Below, in pieces: positions 45,160-57,150 of a DNA stretch of 64,000 bases. The stretch is from NCBI GenBank assembly GCA_011009095.1, contig VTPC01090428.1, forward strand, positions 12,882 through 76,881, given 5' to 3'. Numbering within the stretch: the first letter of the stretch is position 1; each line of letters begins with the position of its first letter. This DNA comes from Ignelater luminosus (taxonomy: Eukaryota > Arthropoda > Insecta > Coleoptera > Elateridae). The notes beneath the pieces were generated by a model. That model searched no databases and was not told the origin of the DNA. It worked only from the letters and a program-made list of their open reading frames with translations. A program made the position numbers and the translations under genes.

Positions 45160-46650
45160 ATGTGATATGGGACTAAGAGATAGATTTTTATAGAGGTATT
45201 GCTCCGCGTTGTTATATCTGGCTACACCAATCACAGCATCTGTCAGCATCACGTGCGCTTGACGTTGGAGTGATGTCTTTGATCACGTGCAAAGCGGAGA
45301 TGAGGTTCGAAACAAAGAGACCGGAACCGGATCCACTCTCCGGATGAAGGATGTGCAAGGCGTTCTCTCGCTTCTTGCTACGATTATATAAAAATTATAA
45401 GAGACGAACCGGTAGCAGCACAAACACACACGCAGGTGCAGTTTCGTTCGCACTAATCGAACTGATAAGATGAGGAGTGACGTTTCTGTTCTTTATGAAC
45501 ATCACATAAATCAATCGAGCGTTGTCTAACATTCTTTGCTCGAATGCATTCAAATAAATCTCCGGAGCGCTGACACCCGCATAAGCCACCGACATTTCTC
45601 AATATCAAAGCTCCTCGAAGTGGTCGCCTCGCCTATTGATTATGCCACTACAAGTTCAAATCTGAATGTAATGCATTCCTGCAAATTCCTGAAGTGCCGC
45701 GACGCCTCGTCTAATCTGTGCAATCATCCCGGCTAATCGGGCGCCGTTGTTTACTCGATTACGGAACGATGTCTATTGGGACAGGGACGTGCTCCTCCGG
45801 AGGCAGGGGTAATCGAAATCTATCAATCGCGGTCCGTAGTAATCAAGCCGTATTGGGAAATCCAGTTGAGACCCAGGCCGAGTTGTTTGCGTTGCTTCTA
45901 AATAGCAAATTTCGGGTCGTGGAAATGGCAACTCGAGATTATCCCGCATAATGCGCCAACCTCGCACCGGATTAATCTTCAAACCGTATCTTAAAATGAC
46001 GGGCAGCACATTTCTTTAAAAGACGTAATAAGCTGGTGCACGTCTACGCGCCACTACTAACTCCGTACCTCCTCATAAACAAGCTACACTTAATTAGTTT
46101 CATCGGCAATTTCCTACTCTCTCCATATCTTCCTGCATTTACAGGCAGTATCGTAGTTTGCTCCTTGGCCCAAGCATCTCTTTCGCTTTACTCACCTTCG
46201 ACTGCATGTCTCGTTTCTCCCTAAGAGACGCCCTTTGAACGCCTGTCTTTGTGCCGACCTAATAACGCTCGCACGCCCGCCTCTACGACCGACCCGTAAC
46301 TAGTTCACGGATGAGCTATGCATAATGTATCGCTCAGTTTTTGTTACAACTCGTAAACGTGACGAAGTCGCTACGAATATTTTAATAATGTATAGCCGTA
46401 CTCTAGTCGTCGCTGCTACCACCGCTGCTAGTAGCGTGACGACTGCAGATATACATCCACCTCGGCGTGTGAGTTAGGGGGTAATACCTTAAGCCTTTTA
46501 ATTTCCCCCTTGATTCACTGCTTCTGCTATTGCTACATAGAGGTGAAGTACGCGCTGCGTGAAACTTTATGTTTAACAACCTCGCATAGTTTGTACTTTT
46601 GATCCACAAAAAGATTAACACGAAACGATGCTCCCATCTTACAGTATATT
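45160..46650. promoter_or_regulatory. GC-richer unique island with clustered homeodomain-type sites
   Basis: The composition differs from the flanks and no transposon or convincing gene is found. Between 45638 and 45977 there are nine TAATC/GATTA pentamers (45638, 45712, 45734, 45757, 45810, 45840, 45937, and an overlapping pair at 45970 and 45973), plus one at 45454. Two identical ATCACGTGC words lie at 45248-45256 and 45282-45290. TAATC is the core of K50 homeodomain sites (Bicoid/Otd type) and CACGTG is an E-box. I infer a candidate enhancer. Nearby host gene unknown. Confidence 0.4.
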
Positions 46651-47680
46651 AAGGAAAATACACTGCCCGTTTTCCTCTTATAAAACTTTACTTACACCTC
46701 GTAAGGAGATAAACTCGGGCTTGTTTACGATTTGTTAACGTAATAACAATTATACCCGAAATAAAAGGAGGTGAGATTTATTTAGGTTGTGAACATTTGT
46801 AAGAATATCGCTAGTTAAAACAGCAATTGTTTATGCATGAGTAGTCTCAGGTTAATATATCACCAAGCAATACCAAAGTTGCCCTGAAGTTTAATCTATG
46901 AAGCAGGCAGCAAAGGCTTAAGTTTAATCTGACACTAATTCCAACTCTTAGCGATCCTTCATTTTGTAGAATTTCGCTGCAGACATGATTAATAACGAGA
47001 TGATTAGGTTAATGTTAAACTGAAAATAGACATTAACCATGTAAAGGTAAATATTCATAATTGATAGGATGAGGGGGATTTTACTCGTCATGTAAAGTGT
47101 TAAAAACTTGTTTCACACATTTCTGTGTTGTAGTTGACATTTCGTTGTACGTATTAACATTATCTTCTGCAGGTTAATATTTTGTAATTTTATGGAATCG
47201 TATGTTTGTTGTAAAAGTAACTTTCGTCTCACACTAAAAGACAAACGAGGCCGTCTTGATGGGGCTTTAGCTGAAGTGCTCGTAAGTTGTGCACTTTTTC
47301 TTTGTTGGGAATTAGAAACAAGACAATGTCTAACTAAGAGAAAATAGAGAAAAAGGGATACTAGAAAATCATTTCCATGTAATTAAAGACAGTTTCATTA
47401 ATTTGTCATTAATTTATTATACTGTTGAGATCTCTACAAATATTTATAAGTCAAATCAATTCAATAATCTTCAAGTATCTCACCTTCATCAACTTTCCTA
47501 TTAATTTTCTTATGGTGTAAAGAAAATTTGGTTGTCTTTTCTAATTATGAATTCTAAGTATTTAGTTTTGGATGGAAAACAGAAAAAGTTCAGTTCATTG
47601 CGATTATTTGCACTGAAGTCTATGGTATATAGATATGCCAAGCAAGAAAATCCTAACCTTGAAAATAAATGAAATGCCCT
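46651..47680. other. AT-rich non-coding stretch
   Basis: No feature recognised on either strand. Confidence 0.5.
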
Positions 47681-47683
47681 ATT

Positions 47684-48022
47684 CTATACAAATATGAAGA
47701 AAGTCAAACATGTTCCACTCAATATATCGAAACTATGATTTTCAGAGTTAGGGCCTTTTTGCCTTGCAGGGCAAAATAAGTTTTTCTGGATAAGAGATAT
47801 GGAGAGTTGTTTATTGATGTTGGTTTGGTCAATCGCATCTTTGAAAAGCTGTCGTGTAATAGTTTTATTTTTCCAAGCGTTAACAAATTGCTCCTTAGTT
47901 CTCAGTTGATTGTATGTATTGAATTCTACGCATTGGCTTAGATTCAAAGGTGTATAATAGAGAGCAAACAAGATGACTTCGCAAATGGTTGGTTGTTGTT
48001 GAGTACTAAAATGTCTTTGCAT
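47684..48022 (-). CDS. Unrecognised 112-residue open frame
   Basis: A minus-strand frame in non-satellite DNA. The sequence is not low-complexity (central part CVEFNTYNQLRTKEQFVNAW, then TRQLFKDAIDQTNINKQL). It reads open a further 17 or so codons upstream of the ATG before a stop. No signal peptide, membrane span or known motif is evident. It could be an exon fragment, a piece of an unknown transposon, or chance. I do not assign a function. Confidence 0.25.
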   Translation of the reverse strand: MQRHFSTQQQPTICEVILFALYYTPLNLSQCVEFNTYNQLRTKEQFVNAWKNKTITRQLFKDAIDQTNINKQLSISLIQKNLFCPARQKGPNSENHSFDILSGTCLTFFIFV

Positions 48023-48654
48023 CTTTACGACTTGGTTGTTACAAAGCTGTTGACCATTTTTGAGGCAAATCTAAGGTCTAAGCAATAAGACTTGGTGTGT
48101 AATCTTTGCGACTCTCTTAAACCTTGGAGTCAAATATTCTTGGAGGCTGGATGAACGCGACGCTCGTCCAAGGTTGGATTGCTGGTAGCTACGGTGATGA
48201 TGTTAATTGATGAAGGTGATAGTTGTAGACTGGCGTCGATATTAGCCGCTGTTAGAATGGGCAAGAAGTAGGTCTGGTAGGAAGGCCTTGGGTGAAATTG
48301 ATGTTCGATAATTTGGTGGTGGTGCCGAAGATGTAGCGCTCTTGGACAAAATTGCAGTCAAAGTCATGAAGGTGAACAGTACAGCGGTGAGATGATGAAT
48401 GTTGGAGTCAGTTGTTGGATATAGCTGAGAAATGGTGACGGAGTTACTGTGGAGTGCGCATGAAATAGGATTAGAGTATTATTAGTTGTTTGAGAGGTAA
48501 AGTGGATGACGCTTTGATTGTCTAGAAATTGTTGGATGGACTAGGAGTAAGGATAGATGATTCTTTTCAAAACCACAAACCCCCGTAGTTCTGCGGAATA
48601 TTTGGAGAGAGCGAAGAACCGGAAGGCAACTTTCAGGTAACTGGAGAAAGTCAG

Positions 48655-48900
48655 ACCTCCGGCGACTGACGTGAAGGTGGATGATCACAATTAAGATGGC
48701 TGCAGCTATGTCCCTCTATCCCCAGAACAGGCAAAGTACACCAGTTGGTAGAAAAGACGGACGATCTGCTGCATCAGAAAACCGAATAATTAGATATAAT
48801 TGGGGGCGGCTACTCTATTCTTGGCCCTGACGGGCATCACATAACCCTAGCTGGATCCAGAATCGACTCTCGATGCCATAATGATTGCTGCTACATTTTT
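48655..48900. repeat. Dispersed repeat F, left copy
   Basis: Matches 50655-50965 in the same orientation: GACTGAC..GAAGGT(G/A)GATG(A/G)TCAC near the start, GCAAGTAC..CAG..GGTAGAAAAG-like words, and an identical 22-bp core (48820-48841) containing CTTGGCCCTGACGGGCATCA, then (C)TGGATC(C/T)(A/C)GAATCGA. The identity of the element is not known. Confidence 0.7.
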
Positions 48901-49885
48901 TGTATTGAGCTTAATATTTAGTCAATTTGGTTCGATATCTTTCGGTAAACTTGATTTTAATTCCAAACAATTTAATTCCATGTGTTCTCAGGTTGTAAAG
49001 CGGCAATACTAGTTACTTTTTGATTTTGTTTGTTTGGTTTTCCTTTTATCATACTAGCAGTTGTACACAGAGTACTTTTATTGATTTTAAATTCAGCTCG
49101 GCTTTTGTTCAAGAGGGTTGACAATGGGATCAAAGTTAAGCAAAACCAGATAGGGCTAAATAAGTTGTCCGGATTAAAGCGGCCAACGTTTTTGTAAACA
49201 AGGTAAGTAACACCTCCTGTTAGACAGTTAGGTAAACTTATGAATTCCGCGGGATTTGTGTAAAACAGAGAGCAAACGTTCAACCTTTTGGACTAAAAAT
49301 TCTGAATTTGGTGAGGCCCAGCAGTTCTCCAGTCTAAGGCACGCTTTCACAAATCATTTTATGAATGTATCATATTTAACAACTTTTGCAAGTACACTCC
49401 AGATGTTTTTCCAAAAATCAGGAAATTCCTCTTGATGTCTGTATCTAATCTGGGTAGGTTAGATCCAAATAGCTCATTATATCTTCGTAGTGCAATGCCT
49501 TGAACTTTTGCCTTTTTTGGTAGATCAACACGCGTTACCTTTCATACGTATCTTATCTAAAACCTCTTGGATTCTTCTACTGATTTCGTGACTTCATGTA
49601 CCTTTTAGAAGCTTCTTGATTACTGACTTCTTAAATAGTCTGCATTTTTATGGATCAGTTTTGCTTTTGGAAGTTTAAAGAAGTTTTTCAGTTTTATTTT
49701 CTTGACCCCAACATATACATCCAGTTGCACTTTTCAACGAGCTCAGTGCTATTTTTTATTTAGTGTTCTAAAGTGTTCAGTAGATTCTTTTTTGTGTTTA
49801 AGTCTTTGAATATTTCATATTTTTGAACAATTTATGTTTTCGTTCAAGGCTAAGAAGAAAATGTTTTTATTTACCTCTCTAAAAG
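48901..49885. other. Non-coding stretch before satellite D
   Basis: A 103-residue minus-strand open frame (48972-49283) is present without recognisable motifs; the rest is AT-rich. Confidence 0.45.
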
Positions 49886-49889
49886 TTAG

Positions 49890-52800
49890 TGGAAAGTAAA
49901 GATCGGCCTGGGACCGCCAAATGTGGTCCAGGCAAGAGCACAGCCCGAAACATATTTGTGTTCAATTCTTTAAAAAAGCTTAATAGAGGGGAGTCGCGAT
50001 CTTGGGCCATCGCAGGTGGCTTACGCAAAAGCATAACCCAAACCATATCCGTGTCTAATTTCCCTAAGAAGATTAATGAAGAGCAAAGCCCGACTTAGGG
50101 CCACTAATTGTGGCCTGTGCAAGGCTCCAGCCCGAACCGTGATCGTATTTAATTCTCTAAAAAAGGTTAATGGAAGGGAGATAGCGATCATGTCCGTATT
50201 TAATTCGCTTTAGAAGGTTAACAGAGGGTGAAGCCGGACTTAGGGCCACTAATGTGGATCGTGCTAGGTCGTAGCCCGAGCCGTGTTCGTGTGCAGTTCT
50301 CTTGAGAAGGTTAATGGAGAATGCAGTCCGATTTTGAGTCCTCAAAGACAGTCCATGCAAGGATATTATAGTCCAAGCTTAATATTTGTTCGCGGTTAGC
50401 TTTTTAAGAAGCTTAACGTAAACCATGCGAGGATATAGCCCGAAACGCGCTCATGAGTAATTCTGTAAATAACGTTAATGAAAGACGAATCACAACATTG
50501 GGCCACCGCAAGTGGCCCGTGAGAACGCATAGCCCAAATTGTGTCGATATCAAACACCCTTTAAGAAGGTTAATATCGGGCTTTCGTAATTCGGGGTGCG
50601 GAGTATCTGGATAGAGCTGATGGCAGGAAGGAAAATTCCATGTATTGCTGGAGAATATCTCAAGTGACTGACAAGAAGGTAGATGGTCACGACCCGCGGA
50701 GGGCCTTCGAACTTTCAGGGTGGCAGGGTGCCAGGTCGGTTGGGCAAGGCTGAGAATTTAATGATGGTTGCAGCTGTACTTACGCTTACCCTGTATAATA
50801 GGGCAAGTACGACAGCTAGTAGAGAAGGTGGATGGTCTGCTGACCGGTACCACAAAACCGCATAGATGCTGACAATCCGTTGAAAGTTGCTAGTCTACTC
50901 TTGGCCCTGACGGGCATCACACAATTGTGACTGGATCTCGAATCGATGCTTTCGAATGATTGCTCTTAAAAGGATAAACGAAAGGTGCGATCCGATTTTG
51001 AACCTCTTGCAAGGGTATTACAAAAGATTAATTTAGACCGTGCGAGGGCATAGTCCGAGCCGTAGTGGCACGTAGTTCTCTAACGAGGGTTAATGGGAGA
51101 TGAATTGCGCTATTGGGCCATCGCAGGTGGCTTGTTCTAACGCATAAACCAAACTGAGTTCGTATTAAATTCCTTTAGAAAGGTTAATAGACGGCAAAGC
51201 CCGACCTAAGATCATTAGATGTATCATTAAATGCTGGTATTTGAATCTCTGAAGAAGGCTAATCAAGGGCAAATAATCGCAACCTTACTTCACCGCAAGT
51301 GGCTTGTGGAAAGGCATAACTCAGACCGCGTTCGTATTTAACTTCGTTTAGAAGGTTAATAGAGGACACAGCCGGATCGAGGGCCACTAATGTAGACAAT
51401 GCAAAACCGTAGCCCGAACCGTGTTCGTATGTTGCTCTATTAAGAAGATGTATGTGAACTGTGCAAGGGCATACCCCGAGCTGCGTCATATTTAATTCTC
51501 TAAAAAGAATTAACGGGAGATGAACAGCGAACTTGGGCCATCGCAGGTGGCTTGTTCGAAGGAATAGCCTAAACCAAGTCCGTTATCAATTCCTTTAAAA
51601 AGATTGATAGAAGGCGAACCCCGACCTAGGACTACTAAGCATGGACGGCGTAAGGGCATAACTTGAGCCGTGCTCGTATTTAATTCTCTAAGGAAAGTTA
51701 ATAAGGGAAATTGCAAATTGGGCCTCCGCAGATGATTTGTGCAGCCGCGTATCCCAAACTATGTCTGTATTTAACTCCTATAGGTAGCTTAATGGAAGGT
51801 GAAGTCCGACTTAAAGTCACTAAATGTGAACCGTGCGAAGGAATAGCCCGAGAGGTGTACGTGTGTAGCTCTCCTAAGGTTAGTAGAGGTTGCAGTCCGA
51901 TATTAAGCCCGCAAAAGTGGCTCATGCAAGAGTGTTAATAGTTCAAGCTTTTTTAAGAAGGTTAATGGACGATGAAGCTCAATTTAGGGCCAGCAATTGT
52001 AGACCGTGCAAGGGCATAGCCTGAGCCGTACTCCTATTTAATTCTCTGAAAAAGATTAATGAAAAGAGAATCGCAACTTGGGGCCATCATGGCTTGTTTT
52101 TAGTAAGGCATGGCCCAAACTGTGTTTGTATTAACTGCCTTAAGAAGGTTAATAGAAGACTAAGCCGAGCCTAGCCCCATTAAATGCACTCTGTGCGAAT
52201 TCGTCGCCCGATCCGCGTTCGTGTTTAGCTCTCTTAAGGTTAATGTAGATCGTATTCGTATTTAATTTTTTGAAGAGGTTTAAGGGAGAGCGAATCGCGA
52301 CTTTGGGCCATCGCAGGTTGCTTATGGAAACGCTTAGCCCAAACCGTATTTAACTGCTTTAAAGGTTAATAGAGGGCAGAGCCGAACCTAGACCCACGCG
52401 GGTTGTACGAAGGCGTCTCGAGAGCCGTTTTCGTGTGTAGATCTTTTAAGAAGATTATTGCGGACCGTGCGAAAGATAAGCCAGCCGTGCATGTATTTAA
52501 TTTGCCGAAAAAAGTTAATGAATGGGCAATCATTACCTTGAGCAACCGCGGGTTGCTTGTGGAAAATCAGAGCCCTAACCGTGTCCGTTTTTAGTTGCCT
52601 TAAGAAGGTTAATAGATGGTGAAGCCAGACCTAGGCGTACTAAATGAAGAGTGTGCAATGGCATCGCGTATCGCCCAAACCGTGCCTGTATTTAATTCTC
52701 GTAAAAAGGTTAATTAGAGGGCGATGCCCGACAAAGGGCCACTAAATGTGACTTGTTTAAGGGCGTCACCCAAGCCGTATTCGTGTTTACTTCTCTATAA

Positions 52801-53050
52801 TAGAGGGCAGAACCCGACCTAGGGCCACTAGAATTGTCCTGTGCGAGGGCGTTGCTTGAACGGTGTTTGTGTTTAGCCCTACTAAGAAGGTTAATGGAGG
52901 GTGAAGCCCGACTTAAGGCCACTAAATGCTGACCGTACGAGGGCATAACCATGTTCGTGTTTAGCTCGCTTAAGAAAGTTAATGGAAGTTCGACCTTGGG
53001 CCACCGAAGGTGGCCTGTGCAAGTGTCTAGCCCGAGCCTTGTTCGTAATC
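49890..53050 (+). repeat. Satellite D array, + orientation (about 90-105-bp units)
   Basis: Tandem units contain TTAAGAAGGTTAATGGAGGG, GAAGCCCGACTTAGGGCCAC, TAAATGTGGACCGTGCAAGG, GCATAGCCCGAGCCGTGTTC and GTGTTTAATTCTC, with an alternate half-unit reading GACTTGGGCCATCGCAGGTG and GCTTGTGCAAGGCATAGCCC. Start-to-start distances of the GAAGGTTAAT word are mostly 88-102 bp. The array is interrupted at about 50590-50965 by dispersed repeat F. Many short open frames on both strands reflect the repeat and are not genes. Confidence 0.9.
50655..50965. repeat. Dispersed repeat F, right copy inside satellite D
   Basis: Homologous to 48655-48900, with an extra GC-rich stretch (about 50692-50745) absent from the left copy. 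It carries the same invariant 22-bp core at 50900-50921. Because satellite D units resume on its far side, it is an insertion into the array or a co-amplified segment. Confidence 0.7.
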
Positions 53051-53059
53051 AGCTCTCTT

Positions 53060-55755
53060 TAAATCTATCAGAAAAATGCTTCAAAGAATTTTAAAAACCT
53101 CCATCGAAATAAACAAATTAATCTATTAAAATGGTTCCTAACAAAACTGATTCTGGTGTCAAAGCGTTTTTGTATGAATTATTTTGGTAACTGTGTTATT
53201 ACTTGAACGATGATCTGTTTCTGGTTTATCGAATCTTCAATAGTTTGAGTTCTAATAAATCAGAAAAATGATAGGTTATTTTGCAATTTCAGTAAAAGAA
53301 ATGTAAAAAGCAAGCGCATTAATTACAAGAGATGCTTTACTGATTCAAACCTGCGCTACGTGTGAAAACTTTTTGTTTTTTAGCATGAAAACTGACATTT
53401 ACTGATTAAAGGCATTTCTACTTTAGAATATTGTAAGTACTACTAAATAGAATTTAAAGTTGAGACAGACATTACATTAATAGGTTAACTTCTAGAGAGG
53501 GTCCATCAATTATTATCGCATCCTCGTGCTTTATACTTAGGTAAATTAACAAACCATTACTTTAATTAAGGGATACAAAGGTGTCGATTTACGGTATGCT
53601 ATTAAATGAGGCCATGATATTTGTGCGAATGTAATCATTTGACCTAAAATGCACTAAATGTTTACTAGAGAAAAACCCTTTTAATTTATTGTTTACTGTT
53701 CGTACGAATGTTTGATGAATATTTTACATTCGCTGAAAGTACTTACCTAGTTTTGTAAAACGTAATTTTTGCTGATAAATACGAGTTAAAATATTGACAT
53801 ACATCTCGAACTAGTAAATAAACTTCATCAAATCATTCAACACGTTATTAAATTTCATAAATTGGAAATACACGTTTTGATATTTAATAAGGTTAAAGGT
53901 TAAAGTTAAAATGAGAGGGAAACGGGCGAATGCCTATAATAATAATAAAAGCAAAACAATATGGTCTGTTGCTTAAAACAGAAGAGACATCAAGTGTTAG
54001 GTCAGTCACATTATGTATGTCGTAACCATAAAGTGAAATTGACCGTTCTATGAAGTGGTTAACGACTTCCTGAAGAAAACCTTAGGTTCATGAAGGCATG
54101 AAATTTCTAGAGGTCAACACCCAATCTACGTTATATTGTTTACGATAATATACAACTATCTTGAACGTTTTACTAATTTTAATCCTGGAATTCATGTCGT
54201 GTACTAGCCTTCTTTGATATGTTTGTGTAGGACGTTTCTAAGATTTATTTTCCTCGTATTCCTCTAATAAATTTTGTGTTGTACCTTTGGGCAATAAAAA
54301 AGATATTTCCTTGTTTTATGAGCGGAAGTAAGGAATGTAAATGACACATATCATTATTTGTTGTGTTTGTGTTTTGCATTAGTATTTAAGTGACAGCTTG
54401 AAAAGAAAAGAAACCCCGTTAGATCCATATCTTAATAATGTCCTACTGTTTTTGTCATTGATTGTACTTTCAGGGAAAATATTAATTAAACATAAAAACT
54501 TTTTAGAGAACCTTTGGCAATGGCAGTTTATTCTTGAAATAGTAAAGAAAGTTATATCTTTATGACAGCGTTTTTCAATCAAATTATGAGGAATTTTGTA
54601 ATCAAGCAAATATATTTTATGATTCTGAGAGTCTTTCACAGCTAGCCTGTAGCTGACGGGAAATAATTTTTTCAGTGATGTTCACCGTAGATAAAGGGAA
54701 TGGTCCAGAGATAGTAGTAGTATCATAATTCGATTGATGGAACCTACTGGTTTTTGTAGCTCGAGTAAATGCACAGTTTGAGTTAAAAGAAGTAACAAAT
54801 CTTCCCGTGAAGAAATCAAGTAAATTTTTGAATCTCCATTTTCCTCCTGGGTTGTAACTATGCCAAGTAAGTAGTCTTATCAGTCATCACCAACGAAACC
54901 AAAAGCTTGAAAAATTTGTGTTAGATAAATAAGTTTTCAGATTCCTTTAGGCCGTTTCTCAAACCCCTCCAAAATCAAGATCTCTGGTTTGTAGGAAACG
55001 TCAAGTTATTTATTCTTGTTTGCTTGAAGTTGTAGTGTCTGTAGCGAGATGAAACTGTTGTTGTTGCTGAATAGGTTAGTAGTAATACTAAATTCTGTGG
55101 GGGCGCAGCTTTGATAACTATGCAAACAAACGCATGGATATAAGCATTGGATTGTGAGAATTCTATATGCTACGTAAACCCAACTGTCAGCCGTTGGACT
55201 TTGAATTTTTGAAATTCTATTACCAACTTCAAAGCTACCAATGGAATACAGATAAATAGTTGAATGGCCAAAGCTTTCTTAACCTTTTGCTAATAGCGAT
55301 GCACTACATTGATCGAAGATTTTACTGACTTTAAAATTTACGGAACATCTGCCAATGAAAAGAGTAAAAATAGGGTTTTCTCAAGCTTATCAATAAGTTA
55401 ATTCCAACTTACTCTAGAAACCCATAGAACAATGCAAAGACCTGTGCGGTGAATCAAAGATTGCTAGACTTTCAAAAAGATAGTTTGTTTGGTTCCTCCT
55501 AGTGAATTACCATCAATTGACACCTCAAAAGTAAGAACACACCTAACGTTTCGCATCTTTTTGATTTGAAGTCCAAATTAAATCAATGAATGAAAGAAAA
55601 CTAGCACAGCTCTGGTCCTGACCACGTTACCCTAAAGTTCTACTCTTCTTTTAACTATCTTGGTATAGAAGTAAGTGTGGTTGTCTACGGCGACCATCGA
55701 TTGCGATTGGTTTTCTTTGTGCCCTCCGTTTTGTCATTTCCAAAGCGCTAAATTC
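53060..55755. other. Spacer between the two oppositely oriented satellite D arrays
   Basis: AT-rich and largely unique. The part from 54640 to 55700 is less AT-rich and could be decayed coding sequence of a transposon (a NYLGIE-like string occurs near 55655 on the + strand), but I cannot support a family. Confidence 0.45.
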
Positions 55756-55759
55756 AAGT

Positions 55760-57150
55760 ACGTATCGGATTGCACCAGTTCAAGGTCAAACTCTACCTTT
55801 CACTAACATTTTTAAAAAAGATAAATAGGAGCATAAGTCAGGCTGTACCCTCCAACATTACATTACGTGCATTAACCTTCTCCAGAGAGCAGTGGTCCAA
55901 GGTTAGGATTTACCTCTCCATTAACCTTCTTGAAAAAACTACATACCAGCACAATTTGAGCTGTGCCCACCCGCAGTGATACGAAATTGAGTTTCGCACT
56001 ATGTCAACTTCCTCAGAGGACATCGGATTATCCGAATCAACTTTTTGCAACCAACCTTCTAGGAAAAACTAAATACGAACGTGAGTTGGACTGCCTCCTC
56101 CAAGTTTACGCACAAGATCGAGCTTTGCACTACATTAACTTTCTTGTAGAGCATCGAGCTAGGCCACTCAATTGATTACTTTCAATAGACTAAGGCTTAA
56201 ATATGAACACAAGTCGGGTTGCGTCTTCCATTATTATGTTAGTATACATTAACCTCTTTCAGAGAACATTGAGCTGTGTTCATGACTGAGAAACATCCCA
56301 AAGTTGGGCTTTTTTGTCCATTAATTATCTTGAGAAAATTAAATATAAAAGAGAGTTGAGCTACACCTTTCAACTTTACATCATCATCTGCTACGACACA
56401 AGATCGAGCTTTGTACTACATTAACTTTCTTGTAGAGCATCGAGCGAGGCCACTCAATAGATCACCTTCGACAGACTAGGTAAGGTTTAAATACGAACAC
56501 GAGTCGGGTTGCGTCTTCCATTATTACGTTAGTATACATTAACCTCTTTCAGAGAACATTGAGCTGTGTTCATGACTGAGAAACATCCCAGAGTTGGGCT
56601 TTGTTGTCCATTAATTATCTTGAAAAAACTTAATATGAAAGAGAGTTGAGCTATACTTTTCAACTTTACATTATCTACTACGGCACAAGATCGAGTTTTG
56701 TACTACATTAACTTTCTTGTAGAGTATCGAGCTAGGCTACTCAATGGATCACTTTCGATGGCCTAAGGCTCTTGAAAAAACTAAATATGAAAGACAGGAA
56801 CAGGTTATGCNNNNNNNNNNAATTTAATAGATCACTTTCGGTGGCCTAAAGGAAATGCAAACACGAGTCGGGCTGTATCTTCCAACATTACATTTAGAAT
56901 GCGTATATTCAGTACATTCAGCAAAAGTTGAGCTGCACTATTTAACGAGTGACTCTCGGTAGTCCAAGGTCGGGCTTTACCTTGAATTAACCTTCTTGAA
57001 GAAACTAAATAGGGCCACGAGTTGGGCTGCATCCCCAACAGGTAACCTGAGGTGGCAGAAGATCGCGCTTTGTACATTAACTTTGGTTGTGCCACCCAAA
57101 GGGCCATCTCTGATGGCCTAAAGTTGGGTTTTACTCTTCATCAACCTCAA
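55760..57150 (-). repeat. Satellite D array, inverted orientation
   Basis: On the minus strand the units read AAGAAGGTTAATGGA, AAGCCCGACCTTGG-type, GGCCACC, and CAACCCGACTCGTGTTCGTA, the same family as 49.89-53.05 kb. On the + strand this appears as TACATTAACCTTCTTGAAAA and CACGAGTCGGGTTGCGTCTT. Two blocks of about 290 bp (56185-56474 and 56475-56764) are almost identical. Confidence 0.88.
56811..56820. other. Assembly gap (10 N) in inverted satellite D
   Basis: The gap lies directly after the second of the two near-identical 290-bp blocks, where an assembler would have difficulty. Confidence 0.95.

Noticed and set aside
45295..45320. GAGGTTCGAAAC, similar to a tRNA B box
   Set aside because: No A box, acceptor stem or anticodon arm could be paired around it.
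45395..46009. Short open frames in the GC-richer island
   Set aside because: None resembles a known protein and they overlap on opposite strands; the site cluster is a better explanation for the unusual composition.
49889..52952. Many 60-80-codon frames on both strands, some with repeated LVALSRASPSINLL-like strings
   Set aside because: These strings are the translated satellite D unit, present in the array at every phase; no start, spacing or composition suggests a gene.
55620..55690. NYLGIE-like string suggesting another LINE RT tail
   Set aside because: Only one short motif was found, with no supporting blocks in the right order nearby.
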